From NCBI RefSeq assembly GCF_001422545.1, contig NZ_LMLE01000010.1:186227-250226 (forward strand): a stretch of DNA of 64,000 bases, read 5' to 3'. The DNA is from Pedobacter sp. Leaf41 (GTDB lineage: Bacteria; Bacteroidota; Bacteroidia; Sphingobacteriales; Sphingobacteriaceae). Below are positions 44,732 to 53,701 of this stretch, in pieces. Within the stretch, counting starts at the first letter, position 1. Each line of letters begins with the position of its first letter. Both the position numbers and the translations under genes were made by a program. The notes below the pieces were generated by a model, which saw only the letters and a list, made by a program, of their open reading frames with translations, was not told where the DNA came from and did not search any database.

Positions 44732-45565
44732 ATGAAATTAAAACAATATTCTGCGGTACTATTTTTCCTGTTTGCTATCATCTCTTTTAATGCTTCTGCA
44801 CAAAAAGGCTGGATTAACCTTTTCAATGGCAAAGATTTAAAAGATTGGAATGTTAAAATTGCCAAACACGATTATAAGGATAATTACGCGAATACATTTC
44901 GGGTAAAAAATGGCTTAATGACCGTCGGTTACGAAGGCTACAAAGAATTTGACAAACAGTACGGCCACATTTTTTACAAAAAACCATTTTCCTACTACTT
45001 ATTAAGGGTTACTTACCGTTTTGTTGGCGATCAAGCCAAAGGTGGTGAGGGCTGGGCAACAAGAAATAGTGGCGCCATGCTACATTGTCAGGATCCAGCC
45101 ACAATGTTAAAAGATCAGGATTTTCCGATTTCTATAGAAGCACAGATTTTAGGTGGTGACGGAGAACATACACGCCACACCAGCAATGTGTGCACACCAG
45201 GAACGCTAATAAATTACGATGGCAAATTGTTTACAGGCCATTGCATGGATTCTAAATCAAAAACTTATGCTGGCGATCAATGGGTAACCGCAGATTTTTT
45301 AGTGCTTGGCGATTCAGTAGTTAAACACATTATAGCTGGAGAAGTTGTATTGGAATATACAAAACCACAAGTGGGTGGCGGAAGTGTAACTAACTTCGAT
45401 CCTAAAGTTAAAATAGATGGCACACCATTAAAATCTGGTTACATTTCCCTTCAAAGCGAAAGCCACCCAATCGAATTTAAAACAGTGAAACTTTTCGATT
45501 TAGCTCCATACGCTAAAAATCAGGAAAAACTTGATCAAGTAATTGATAAAATCCTTAAAGAATAA
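44732..45565 (+). CDS. Secreted DUF1080 (3-keto-disaccharide hydrolase/concanavalin-like) protein
   Basis: 277 aa with a signal peptide ending NASAQ. The DUF1080 body opens with KGWINLFNGKDLKDWNVKI and has NSGAMLHCQDP, the ISIEAQILGGDGEHTRHTSN block and KSGYISLQSESHPIEFKTVKL. Some members hydrolyse 3-keto-glycosides, others are uncharacterised; substrate is not determined here. Signal and fold imply a periplasmic location. Confidence 0.85.
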   Translation: MKLKQYSAVLFFLFAIISFNASAQKGWINLFNGKDLKDWNVKIAKHDYKDNYANTFRVKNGLMTVGYEGYKEFDKQYGHIFYKKPFSYYLLRVTYRFVGDQAKGGEGWATRNSGAMLHCQDPATMLKDQDFPISIEAQILGGDGEHTRHTSNVCTPGTLINYDGKLFTGHCMDSKSKTYAGDQWVTADFLVLGDSVVKHIIAGEVVLEYTKPQVGGGSVTNFDPKVKIDGTPLKSGYISLQSESHPIEFKTVKLFDLAPYAKNQEKLDQVIDKILKE

Positions 45566-45630
45566 CAATACTTATATCCTATTGTTATGAATGATTGAAA
45601 TGCTATTGCTAACCGTTACTAAATGATCTG

Positions 45631-47124
45631 ATGCGCAAAACTCATTCAATTAAGAAGCTTACTTTTCTACTATTTTTCTTTTGCACAACATTAACTTTTG
45701 CTCAGAAAGCTTACAAAGTCAATGAAATTCCAGACCCTAAAAATAATGGTGGCGGTTGGGTAAGTAATCCGGATGGAATTCTTACCGCTGATGAGGTTGC
45801 CAATGTTAACAGCTCAATTTCACGGTTCGAAAAAGAAACCAATGTTCAGGTAGCGGTTGTAATTGTAAATAATTTCGATACTGATCAGGAAGACTTTGAC
45901 TTTGCTTATGAGCTTTTTAACACTTGGGGAATCGGCCAGAAGAGCAGTAACAATGGCCTGCTTTTATTTATTGCCAAAGATCGGAGGAAGTATCGTTTTA
46001 TTACGGGCACAGGAACTGAAGGGGTTCTACCCGATGTAAAACTGAAACACATTGCAGAACAAAACCTAATTCCGGCTTTTAGAGAAAATGATTTCGGAAC
46101 GGGGATAATCAATACCATCAATGCAATTGGTGTGATCATCTTAAACCCAGACAACAAATCGGAGCTTAACCAATTCTTTACTCAACAAGAAGATAACAAC
46201 AACCTTGAAAAGTTTTGGATACCTATTGTCGTTATCATAGTAGCCTTCTTCGGAGTGTTTAAATTGGTAAACAGACAAACTAAAAAAACATTTACCATAC
46301 AAGCTAAAGGCAAATCTGATCTAGAAAAATCAATTACCAACGGCTGTGCCGTACTTTTCATGTTTGTTTTCATCAGTATTTTTTCACTCGTATTTTTTGA
46401 TGGGTTTGGTTTATTTTCGAAGATCAAATTATCCCACATACCTTTTATTCTATACGGTGTTTTAGCTATAGGCCTCTTTTTTAGATATCTATACCATATC
46501 TCTACGTTGAGAAAAACATATTATGATGATCAGAATTTCTTTAACGCGGTAACCGATTTCAATAAAAAGAATTTTTGGATGGTCATTTTTTCTCCGCTAA
46601 TATTATTTGCACTAATAAATTATCTATTTAAACGTACAAAAAACATCGATAGATTTAATCCTATTCTTGATAGCCAAAAACGAGAAATGATTCGTTTAGA
46701 TAGAGACATTAACATTGAAGGCAAACCTTTTTTAACTGGCGGACAGCGGGCGGAAGAAATAGCAAAATCTTATGATTATGATATCTGGGAAAGTGCTGAT
46801 CATAAAGAACACGTGATTAAACAGTGGCCTGCAGAAGAATACAATACTTTTACAGAATGTCCGAAATGTAGTTTCAGAACATATAAACTAAATAAAAAAG
46901 TTACGGTAACAGCTGCAACATACAGTCATGATGGGCAGGCTAAGCTGATTAATGAATGTAGTTGCTGTAAAAATGTCGAATTTATAAAATGGATTGTATT
47001 GCCAATGTTGGTAGAATCCAAATCTTCTTCCAGCTCGTCATCAAGCAGTAGCAGTTCGTCATCTTCATCGAGCAGCTGGGGCGGCGGAAGCAGCAGCGGC
47101 GGTGGTTCGGGGGGCAGTTGGTAA
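45631..47124 (+). CDS. TPM-domain (YgcG-like) membrane protein with poly-Ser/Gly tail
   Basis: 497 aa. A signal peptide ending near TFAQ is followed by a TPM/repair-like domain (WVSNPDGILTADEVANVNSSI, NNGLLLFIAKDRRKYRFITGTG, LPAFRENDFGTGI-like), four membrane segments near residues 190-350, a CPKCSF and CSCCKN pair (likely zinc ribbon), and a tail of 18 consecutive Ser then Gly/Ser ending GGSGGSW. The Ser codons are mixed (TCT, TCC, AGC, TCG, TCA, AGT), so the run is kept at protein level. TPM proteins are often found in photosystem or membrane-repair contexts; the role here is unknown. Confidence 0.8.
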   Translation: MRKTHSIKKLTFLLFFFCTTLTFAQKAYKVNEIPDPKNNGGGWVSNPDGILTADEVANVNSSISRFEKETNVQVAVVIVNNFDTDQEDFDFAYELFNTWGIGQKSSNNGLLLFIAKDRRKYRFITGTGTEGVLPDVKLKHIAEQNLIPAFRENDFGTGIINTINAIGVIILNPDNKSELNQFFTQQEDNNNLEKFWIPIVVIIVAFFGVFKLVNRQTKKTFTIQAKGKSDLEKSITNGCAVLFMFVFISIFSLVFFDGFGLFSKIKLSHIPFILYGVLAIGLFFRYLYHISTLRKTYYDDQNFFNAVTDFNKKNFWMVIFSPLILFALINYLFKRTKNIDRFNPILDSQKREMIRLDRDINIEGKPFLTGGQRAEEIAKSYDYDIWESADHKEHVIKQWPAEEYNTFTECPKCSFRTYKLNKKVTVTAATYSHDGQAKLINECSCCKNVEFIKWIVLPMLVESKSSSSSSSSSSSSSSSSSSWGGGSSSGGGSGGSW

Positions 47125-47248
47125 ACTGATTATAGCAAGATAATGTGAAGCTTATGAAAGTATTTTTTAATTTTGCCTCCGTTAGCACGATGTTTGCTCA
47201 TTCGAGTTTCCATATTTTTATTAATTGCTATTGCTAAATCCCAGAAAC

Positions 47249-48238
47249 ATGATTAGAATTTTCTTTTTGATAACTGCTCTTTTTTTGATATCCAACTTTG
47301 TTAAGGCCCAAGAAACTTATCGGGTGAAAGCAGACAAGTTGAGAGTGAGGGCGAGCAGTGATCCTAAAAGCAAAGTGGTAGCTAACCTACTGCAAAACGA
47401 AAGTATTACTGTTTTGGATGCAAGCGATGCAAAATTTTATAAAATAAAAATCAAAACTGGTGAAGGTTGGGTAAGTAAAGATTTCATCGAAAAAGTTCCT
47501 TCCACTACTGCTGCCTCAACGCCTCCGGCAACAACTCCACAAACCACAATGGCGCAAAACAATTCAGCTGATAGCACAGCCGATGTCATTTATCGCGTAA
47601 CTACTGATAACTTAAGAGTTAGGCAAAAAGCGGATCCAAAAAGTAAAGTAATTGGTTATTTACCGGAAAATGAAAATGTAGCTGTTATCGATTCAGCTGA
47701 CGCCAGTTATTTCAAAATTAAGGTTACCAATGGCGAAGGCTGGGTAAGTAAAGAATTTTTAGTGAGGGTTTCGCCAGTTAAGGCTCCGATTAAAAAGAAT
47801 ACTACTTCCATTGAGATTCCTTCAATTGATAAGGATTATTCTAACATTATCTTCTTCGTGGTTGTTGCTTTGGTAATGGGTACTATTTTGTATTTCATTT
47901 TCAAATACTCAAACCAAAATAAAATTCTGATTGGTATTTCAGCCATTGTAGTTTTGTTAGTGATTTATTTTTGCTTCGTTACTTTTATCCAACCTAAAAA
48001 AGTTTCAGGCACATTTATAAGCGATAGCGAAACCCAATATAAAACTTTCGATTTTGGCACAAAAGACTCCGTTATTGTTAAAGATACTTATACAGATTCT
48101 ACCTTCACAACCAAATATGTGATCGAAGGAGATATGATTAAAATGTACGACCAACAAAACATGATTCTCCTGTTAATAAGAGATGAAAACACGTTGGTTG
48201 GAGAAGGATTTACAAGAGGAACCTTTACAAAGAAGTAA
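47249..48238 (+). CDS. Membrane protein with two bacterial SH3 domains
   Basis: 329 aa from the ATG at 47249 (MIRIFFLITALFL). After a signal peptide come two SH3b-like repeats (YRVKADKLRVRASSDPKSKVV and YRVTTDNLRVRQKADPKSKVI, each ending GWVSK-E/D-F), joined by a Thr/Pro linker, then two hydrophobic helices near residues 195-245 and a C-terminal domain of about 80 aa. SH3b domains bind peptidoglycan stems, so a cell-wall-bound membrane role is inferred. Confidence 0.8.
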   Translation: MIRIFFLITALFLISNFVKAQETYRVKADKLRVRASSDPKSKVVANLLQNESITVLDASDAKFYKIKIKTGEGWVSKDFIEKVPSTTAASTPPATTPQTTMAQNNSADSTADVIYRVTTDNLRVRQKADPKSKVIGYLPENENVAVIDSADASYFKIKVTNGEGWVSKEFLVRVSPVKAPIKKNTTSIEIPSIDKDYSNIIFFVVVALVMGTILYFIFKYSNQNKILIGISAIVVLLVIYFCFVTFIQPKKVSGTFISDSETQYKTFDFGTKDSVIVKDTYTDSTFTTKYVIEGDMIKMYDQQNMILLLIRDENTLVGEGFTRGTFTKK

Positions 48239-48269
48239 TTTACTCATAAGTTTCTTACACAATCTTTTG

Positions 48270-48376
48270 TTTATAAACCCGGGAGCAGCGGCAGCCCCCG
48301 ATTTTTCTTCGGGGCTACAGCGAATAACGGGACTGAAGAAACTGAAGAATTACTGAATGCTCATTTTCAAATCATT
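48270..48376 (+). repeat. Interspersed repeat, copy 3
   Basis: Begins TTTATAAACCCGGG and ends GCTCATTTTCAAATCATT, like copy 1 at 22967-23065 in reverse, and shares its CTACAGCGAATAACGGGACT core with copy 2. The CCCGATTTTTCTTCGGGG part forms a hairpin just after the SH3 gene. The rest of the 322-bp gap between genes holds the rpsA promoter and no ORF. Confidence 0.65.
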
Positions 48377-48515
48377 ATATAAATCACATCAATATTATTT
48401 GAATTTTATGATCTGGATGCTGAAATAAATTCAGCATAACGATTGGCAGAATTATAATAACCTAAAAATCAGCAACATTTATTAAAAAAATCTTTTCTAT
48501 TAATTAAAATATTTT

Positions 48516-48550
48516 TACCTTTGCTCTCCCTAAATAGGGAAAAAAGGAGA
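48516..48550 (+). promoter_or_regulatory. rpsA promoter box and ribosome binding site
   Basis: TACCTTTG at 48516-48523 is a perfect -7 match. A small hairpin (CCCTAAATAGGG) follows at 48528-48539, then a strong Shine-Dalgarno AAGGAGA at 48544-48550, unusual here since most genes in this window lack one. The ATG is at 48561. The hairpin beside the ribosome binding site could be an autoregulatory site for S1, by inference. Confidence 0.55.
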
Positions 48551-48560
48551 CAATTAATTA

Positions 48561-50495
48561 ATGGCTAAAAAACAAGTAGCAGAAAAAGAATTAGCAGCTA
48601 AAACAGCTGAACTTCAGGGAGAAGGCGGACGCCTGACTGAAAAAGAAACTATTGAATCAGAAGCTGATTCAGTTTCGATCGAATCGATCAAATCATCATT
48701 AGCAACACCAACCGAAGATTTCGATTGGGATGCAGATGAAAAAGTTTTCGGTAATTACAATGATGCAGACCGTAAAAAGTTTGAAGATATGTATGCTGGA
48801 ACATTCAATCAGATCACTAAAGGTGAAATCATTAGCGGTATCGTTGTTTCAATTAACAACAAAGATGTAGTATTAAACGTTGGTTTTAAATCAGACGGTT
48901 TAGTTTCTACTTCAGAATTCCGTGATACACCAGATCTTAAAATCGGCGATTCAGTTGACGTTTTCGTTGAAGCACCAGAAGATGCTAACGGTCAATTGAT
49001 CCTTTCTCGCAAAAGAGCAAAAACTCAAAGATCTTGGGAAGCTATTAACGAGGCTCTTGAAAATGATAGAATCATCAACGGTTTCGTTAAGAGCCGTACT
49101 AAAGGTGGTTTAATTGTTGATATCATGGGCGTTGAAGCTTTCTTACCAGGTTCTCAAATTGATATTAAACCTATCCGTGATTACGATGTTTACGTTGGTA
49201 AAACAATGGAATTCAAAGTTGTTAAAATTAACCATGAGTTCAAAAACGTAGTAGTTTCTCATAAAGTGTTAATTGAAGACGATTTAGAATCACAAAAAGT
49301 AGAAATCGTTTCTAAATTAGAAAAAGGACAGGTATTAGAAGGTACTGTTAAAAACATTACTGATTTCGGTGTGTTCATCGATTTAGGTGGTGTTGATGGT
49401 TTACTTCACATTACTGATATTTCTTGGGGCCGCATAGAGCATCCAAAAGAAGTATTATCATTAGATGAAAAAATCAACGTGGTTGTTTTAGATTTCGATG
49501 ATGAGAAAAAACGTATCGCTTTAGGCTTGAAACAATTAACTCCACACCCTTGGGAAAACTTAAGTGCTGACATTCAAGTTGGTTCTAAAGTAAAAGGAAA
49601 AATCGTAACTGTTGCAGATTACGGTGCTTTCTTAGAAATCATCCCAGGTGTTGAAGGTTTAATACACGTTTCTGAAATGAGCTGGTCACAAAACTTAAGA
49701 AATCCACAAGAATTTTTAAAAGTTGGTGATGAGATCGAAGCTGAAGTTTTAACTTTAGACAGAGACGAGCGTAAAATGAGCTTAGGTATTAAACAATTAT
49801 CTAACGATCCATGGCAAGAAGTTGCTGCTAAATTCCCAGTTGGAAGCAAGCACAAAGCAACTGTTAAAAACATGACTAACTTCGGCGTTTTTGTTGAAAT
49901 CGAAGAAGGTATTGATGGTTTAATCCATATCTCTGATTTATCTTGGTCTAAAAAAGTAAACCACCCTAACGAATTCACTAAAGTTGGTGATGTATTAGAC
50001 GTTGTTGTTTTAGAACTTGATGTTGATAACCGTAAACTAAGCTTAGGTCACAAACAATTGGAAGAAAACCCTTGGGATACTTTCGAAACGATCTTTACTT
50101 TAGATTCGGTTCACCAAGGTACAGTTGTTAAAGTAACTGATAAAGGTGCTGTTATTGCTTTACCATATGGTGTAGAAGGTTTCGTACCAACTAAACACAT
50201 GGTTAAAGAAGACGGTACTTCGGTTAAAGCAGAAGAAACAAACGATTTCAAAATCATCGAGTTTAACAAAGAAGCTAAACGCATCGTTGTTTCTCACGCT
50301 CGTATTTGGGAAGAAGTTAAAGCTGAAGCTGTAGCAGAAGAAAGAAATGCTAAGAAAAAAGAAGCTAAAGCTGCTGTAACTGCAGTTAAGAAAGTTAAAG
50401 ATTCTGTAGAGAAATCTACTTTAGGAGATTTAGACGTATTGGCTCAATTGAAATCGCAATTAGAAGGCGAAGAAAGCAAAGCTAAAAAAGGCTAG
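48561..50495 (+). CDS. rpsA: 30S ribosomal protein S1
   Basis: 644 aa. It helps load mRNA on the 30S subunit. After an acidic N-terminal part (about 85 aa) six S1 repeats can be followed: KGEIISGIVVSINN, INGFVKSRTKGGLIVDI, GTVKNITDFGVFIDL, KGKIVTVADYGAFLEI, ATVKNMTNFGVFVEI and GTVVKVTDKGAVIAL. A Lys/Glu/Ala-rich tail ends the protein. The gene has strong codon preference and its own promoter, Shine-Dalgarno and terminator, as expected for a highly expressed ribosomal protein. Confidence 0.96.
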   Translation: MAKKQVAEKELAAKTAELQGEGGRLTEKETIESEADSVSIESIKSSLATPTEDFDWDADEKVFGNYNDADRKKFEDMYAGTFNQITKGEIISGIVVSINNKDVVLNVGFKSDGLVSTSEFRDTPDLKIGDSVDVFVEAPEDANGQLILSRKRAKTQRSWEAINEALENDRIINGFVKSRTKGGLIVDIMGVEAFLPGSQIDIKPIRDYDVYVGKTMEFKVVKINHEFKNVVVSHKVLIEDDLESQKVEIVSKLEKGQVLEGTVKNITDFGVFIDLGGVDGLLHITDISWGRIEHPKEVLSLDEKINVVVLDFDDEKKRIALGLKQLTPHPWENLSADIQVGSKVKGKIVTVADYGAFLEIIPGVEGLIHVSEMSWSQNLRNPQEFLKVGDEIEAEVLTLDRDERKMSLGIKQLSNDPWQEVAAKFPVGSKHKATVKNMTNFGVFVEIEEGIDGLIHISDLSWSKKVNHPNEFTKVGDVLDVVVLELDVDNRKLSLGHKQLEENPWDTFETIFTLDSVHQGTVVKVTDKGAVIALPYGVEGFVPTKHMVKEDGTSVKAEETNDFKIIEFNKEAKRIVVSHARIWEEVKAEAVAEERNAKKKEAKAAVTAVKKVKDSVEKSTLGDLDVLAQLKSQLEGEESKAKKG

Positions 50496-50516
50496 TCCTT
50501 TTTAATTGAATATATT

Positions 50517-50550
50517 AATCCCGATAGCGAAAGTTATCGGGATTTTTTTT
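50517..50550 (+). terminator. Intrinsic terminator after rpsA
   Basis: AATCCCGATA pairs with TATCGGGATT over an 8-nt loop, followed by a T run. Confidence 0.88.
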
Positions 50551-50596
50551 GACCTCACCCTATGAAAGGCAGAGGTTTTTGTTATTTTAATACAGT

Positions 50597-50637
50597 CCCT
50601 CTCTTTAAGAAAGGGAAACAATGGAGTGAGGTTTTAA
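50597..50637 (+). repeat. Degenerate copy of the CTCTCTTCAAGGAGAG-type repeat
   Basis: CCCTCTCTTTAAGAAAGGGA then GAGTGAGGTTTTA. It resembles the two better copies downstream but is shorter. The inverted end CCTCACCCTAT at 50552-50562 may belong to the same family. Confidence 0.5.
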
Positions 50638-50660
50638 CCTATTTTAGCTTTTAACTGCCC

Positions 50661-50737
50661 GCAAAACCACTCTCTTCAAGGAGAGGGACAGTAGCTACCA
50701 AGTTCTACTTCTAACTTTAATAGGGTGAGGTTTTTTA
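50661..50737 (+). repeat. Intergenic repeat (CTCTCTTCAAGGAGAG ... AGGGTGAGGTTTTT), copy A
   Basis: 77 bp, near-identical to copy B at 50812-50888 along its whole length, including GCAGTAGC-like and AAGTTCTACTT blocks. The 5' part forms a stem-loop. Part of the 601-bp gene-free stretch after rpsA. Confidence 0.8.
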
Positions 50738-50811
50738 TTAACAGTCACCTCGTTGAAGAAAAAGAAAAATATGACTGTGATTCGACCCTTAAATTGAGCT
50801 TTCCACAGCCC

Positions 50812-50888
50812 ATAAAATCCCTCTCTTCAAGGAGAGAGGGGCAGTAGCAAGCAAGTTCTACTTATAATTTTAATAGGGTGAGGTTTTT
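50812..50888 (+). repeat. Intergenic repeat, copy B
   Basis: Direct copy of 50661-50737 about 150 bp downstream, with GGCAGTAGCAAGCAAGTTC and ending TAATAGGGTGAGGTTTTT. No ORF or RNA gene was seen between the copies. Confidence 0.8.
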
Positions 50889-50948
50889 GCAAACGAAAGC
50901 AAGTAACCCATCGGTAACTCCTGCCCCGCTGTTCGCTTAATCTTTTCC

Positions 50949-50981
50949 AAACCTATAAGGTCTTTGAGACCTTATAGGTTT
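50949..50981. repeat. 33-nt perfect palindromic hairpin (AAACCTATAAGGTCT arms)
   Basis: Two 15-nt arms with a 3-nt loop. I recall the same AACCTATAAGGTCT hairpin from other Bacteroidota genomes, where it recurs between genes. It may end transcription or be a mobile REP-like element. Confidence 0.7.
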
Positions 50982-51068
50982 AACAAAAAGGATTTCACTC
51001 CCATCGGGTTTAGGTAACATCAGTACTTCGTTAACCCAAACCTTTTCCTTTCATCCATTAAGAATTAT

Positions 51069-51076
51069 TACTTTTG
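51069..51076 (+). promoter_or_regulatory. Candidate -7 box (TACTTTTG) for the hexosaminidase gene
   Basis: Matches TAnnTTTG, 20 bp before the ATG at 51097. The -33 element is not clear. Confidence 0.45.
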
Positions 51077-51096
51077 AAAAAGGAAACCATTCTATT

Positions 51097-52764
51097 ATGA
51101 AGAAGATTATCTTTTTGCTTTTATCATTTACTTTTTGCTACAATCTTTCTGCCCAGGAAGTAAACATCATTCCACAGCCTGTAAGTATGAAAACTAGCTT
51201 AAGCACAGAAAAATTTATAATCGATAAAAACACTGAAATTATTTCGAATGATTCATTATCCAACTCAGCATTATTTCTACAAAATTATATTCAAAAATAT
51301 TACGATCTAAAAATTCAAATTAACCCAAATTCAACAGCTAAAAAAAACACAATCAAACTAGAAATAGTTACGCGATTACTAAAAAGTTCGAACGAATACG
51401 AACTGATAAGCAATTACGAGCAAGTAGTAATTTATGCCAATTCAGAAAATGGACTTTTTTATGGTGTACAAACACTGATTCAATTATTACCTCAAGTAAA
51501 AGCAGAACAATTAATTATTCCATCAGTATCCATAACCGATTATCCCCGCTTCGATTACCGCGGAATGCACTTAGATGTGAGTCGACATTTTTTTGATGTA
51601 GAGTTTGTAAAACAATACATTGATTATTTAGCACTTCATAAAATGAATTACTTCCACTGGCATTTAACCGATGACCACGGCTGGAGAATCGAAATAAAAA
51701 AATACCCGAAGCTCACCGAAATTGGTGCCTGGCGAAATGGTAGCATTATCGGTTTATGGCCAGGAAAAGGTAATGAAAACATTAAATATCAGGTTTTGCC
51801 AACTGCGATTAATATTACTCCAAAAGATGCCGTCATCAAAACTGATGGGATTAAACATGGCGGGTTTTATACACAAGAACAAATAAAGGATGTGATCAAT
51901 TACGCAGCTAAACGATACATTACTATCATCCCTGAAATCGAAATGCCAGCACACAGTATGGCTGTCCTTGCTGCCTATCCTGAATTAGGTACTGAACCAA
52001 ATAAGAAATATACCGTTGCCGAAACCTGGGGAATGATGAATAAATACAATAACGTTTTGCAAGCCTCAGATACAACATTCAAATTTTTAGAAAATGTGTT
52101 AGCGGAAGTAATGGAGTTATTTCCATCACCATATATTCATATTGGTGGTGATGAAGCTTCTAAAGTTTGGTGGAAACAATCTGCGGTTTCACAACAAATT
52201 ATGAAGGCGAATAATTTAAAAACGGAAAGCGAGTTACAAAGTTACTTCATTCGCAGAATTGAGAAATTTGTAAATAGCAAAGGCAAAACTATCATTGGCT
52301 GGAATGAAATTTTACAAGGCGGATTAGCACCAAATGCGGTAGTGATGAGCTGGCAAGGCGAAAAAGGCGGCATTGAAGCGGCTAAGCAATACCATAAAGC
52401 CATCATGACCCCTGAAAATAAAATGTATTTTAACCATGCGCAGTTTGTTAAAGAAGATAGCTTAACCGCTGGAAAGCCTTCACTTTTGGCTGATGTTTAC
52501 AATTATGAGCCTATTCCTGCAGAACTTGATGCAGAGCAGGCGAAATACATCTGGGGTGGCCAAGGCTGTTTGTGGACTGAGTATGTCACTAATCCGGCTA
52601 AAGTACAATACCAGCTATTTCCGAGATTAGATGCTTTGAGCGAAATTTTATGGAGCCCAAAAGAAAAGAAGAATTATGCTGATTTTCAAAAACGTTTGAA
52701 AACACAATTTAAACGATATGATTTGATAGGGATAGAATATTCAAAAAAGTATCTTGAAAATTGA
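51097..52764 (+). CDS. Beta-N-acetylhexosaminidase, GH20
   Basis: 555 aa with a signal peptide ending NLSAQ. An N-terminal GH20b domain (NIIPQPVSMKTSL..., YYDLKIQINPN) is followed by the catalytic TIM barrel: RFDYRGMHLDVSRHFF, YFHWHLTDDHGWRIEIKKYP, the catalytic Asp-Glu pair in IHIGGDEASKVWW, and the Trp-lined site WGGQGCLWTEYV. It removes terminal GlcNAc/GalNAc from chitin oligomers, glycans or peptidoglycan fragments in the periplasm. It is encoded alone, and could work with the NamZ-like muramidase (12.2 kb). Confidence 0.93.
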   Translation: MKKIIFLLLSFTFCYNLSAQEVNIIPQPVSMKTSLSTEKFIIDKNTEIISNDSLSNSALFLQNYIQKYYDLKIQINPNSTAKKNTIKLEIVTRLLKSSNEYELISNYEQVVIYANSENGLFYGVQTLIQLLPQVKAEQLIIPSVSITDYPRFDYRGMHLDVSRHFFDVEFVKQYIDYLALHKMNYFHWHLTDDHGWRIEIKKYPKLTEIGAWRNGSIIGLWPGKGNENIKYQVLPTAINITPKDAVIKTDGIKHGGFYTQEQIKDVINYAAKRYITIIPEIEMPAHSMAVLAAYPELGTEPNKKYTVAETWGMMNKYNNVLQASDTTFKFLENVLAEVMELFPSPYIHIGGDEASKVWWKQSAVSQQIMKANNLKTESELQSYFIRRIEKFVNSKGKTIIGWNEILQGGLAPNAVVMSWQGEKGGIEAAKQYHKAIMTPENKMYFNHAQFVKEDSLTAGKPSLLADVYNYEPIPAELDAEQAKYIWGGQGCLWTEYVTNPAKVQYQLFPRLDALSEILWSPKEKKNYADFQKRLKTQFKRYDLIGIEYSKKYLEN

Positions 52765-52855
52765 TTATCCAACCTTACACTTCATAAATAACTGTTTTTA
52801 ATTCCGATAGAGTTCCTTCTAATAATTATTCCAATCTTTGCCTCAAAATTAAACT

Positions 52856-53056
52856 ATGCGTAAAGTCTTTGCAGTCATTTGCACCTTGATTACTCTATTT
52901 GTACTTAAAGAAACAATAAATATTTTCGTTACCGATGAAGCAGATATTGTTAAACAGCGCAGCATATTTATCGTAATTGCCCTGAGTATTTCAATCCCTA
53001 TGGTAATTTTAACGCTTTGGCTTTGGAAGCCTAAAAATAATGACAAACAGGATTAA
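52856..53056 (+). CDS. Small membrane protein, two helices
   Basis: 66 aa with two hydrophobic segments (near residues 4-24 and 41-60) and a short charged tail (KPKNNDKQD). No family recognised. Its last 4 bp overlap the convergent DCC-family gene. Coding potential is plausible from the two clean helices, but it has no family support. Confidence 0.5.
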   Translation: MRKVFAVICTLITLFVLKETINIFVTDEADIVKQRSIFIVIALSISIPMVILTLWLWKPKNNDKQD

Positions 53057-53448
53057 TCGATAAAGCGTTGCTTTAGTTCTGGTGTCGGTAGCCAACAACT
53101 CTCCTCCCTTCCCCACCACTTATAGCGGTTTTTTGCGATAATATCATAAAACCAATCACGAATGAATTTTGGAACGAGGATAAACACATAAATCGTTGGC
53201 CATAAGCCGTTCAATTTTCTGGCAATCTTTAATGCAGCTGTTGATTTTGTATAAAGCTGACCATCTTCAAGTAGAATAATAGAATTAAACTGATTTAGAT
53301 CGGCATTGAATTTGGGTAAGACAACTTTGGCGTATTCGCCCTGCAAAGCGGTAAACTTAAACAGATTTTTTCTATCACGTTCAACAGCAAACTGGACTGA
53401 AGCATTACACAAGTTACAAACACCATCGAAAAAAATTACCCGCTCCAT
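53053..53448 (-). CDS. DCC-family (DUF393) thiol-disulfide oxidoreductase-like protein
   Basis: 131 aa. The family name motif D-x3-C-x2-C is at DGVCNLCN near residue 10, followed by ERDRKNLFKFTALQGEY, a conserved SIILLEDGQLYTKSTAAL block, and a hydrophobic helix (LWPTIYVFILVPKFIRDWFYD). The family is thought to catalyse redox reactions, but the activity is unproven. The gene converges on the small membrane protein with a 4-bp overlap. Confidence 0.87.
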   Translation of the reverse strand: MERVIFFDGVCNLCNASVQFAVERDRKNLFKFTALQGEYAKVVLPKFNADLNQFNSIILLEDGQLYTKSTAALKIARKLNGLWPTIYVFILVPKFIRDWFYDIIAKNRYKWWGREESCWLPTPELKQRFID

Positions 53449-53678
53449 TTACAAATATAAAAATTTCAATACTTATTATATTTCCAATGAATGCTTATGA
53501 ATGTCATTTAATGTTAAGGAATTTAAAGCACGGCCTATTTAGTTGAATAGCAGATCATTTGTCGTGATAAATTCCTATTTACGCATAAAATCAAAATCCA
53601 ACAAATTAACAATCAAACACTTTAGCAATTTGCCTGGGGAACTTTCAATTTTCTGCTTTCAACTTTCTACTTTTTCCC

Positions 53679-53686
53679 TATATTTG
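53679..53686 (+). promoter_or_regulatory. -7 promoter box (TATATTTG) for pyrR-pyrB
   Basis: A perfect match to TAnnTTTG, 15 bp before the ATG at 53702. The resulting leader is about 9 nt, too short for a PyrR-type attenuator upstream. The long reading from 53543 passes through this box and is rejected. Confidence 0.55.
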
Positions 53687-53701
53687 CCCAATCCTTCTTC
53701 A

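Noticed and set aside
50597..50888. CRISPR array
   Set aside because: Only two good copies, 77 bp long and about 150 bp apart, with no even spacers and no cas genes.
53543..53701. N-terminal extension of pyrR
   Set aside because: The extension covers a perfect -7 box and has no family match; the ATG at 53702 gives the normal PyrR start.
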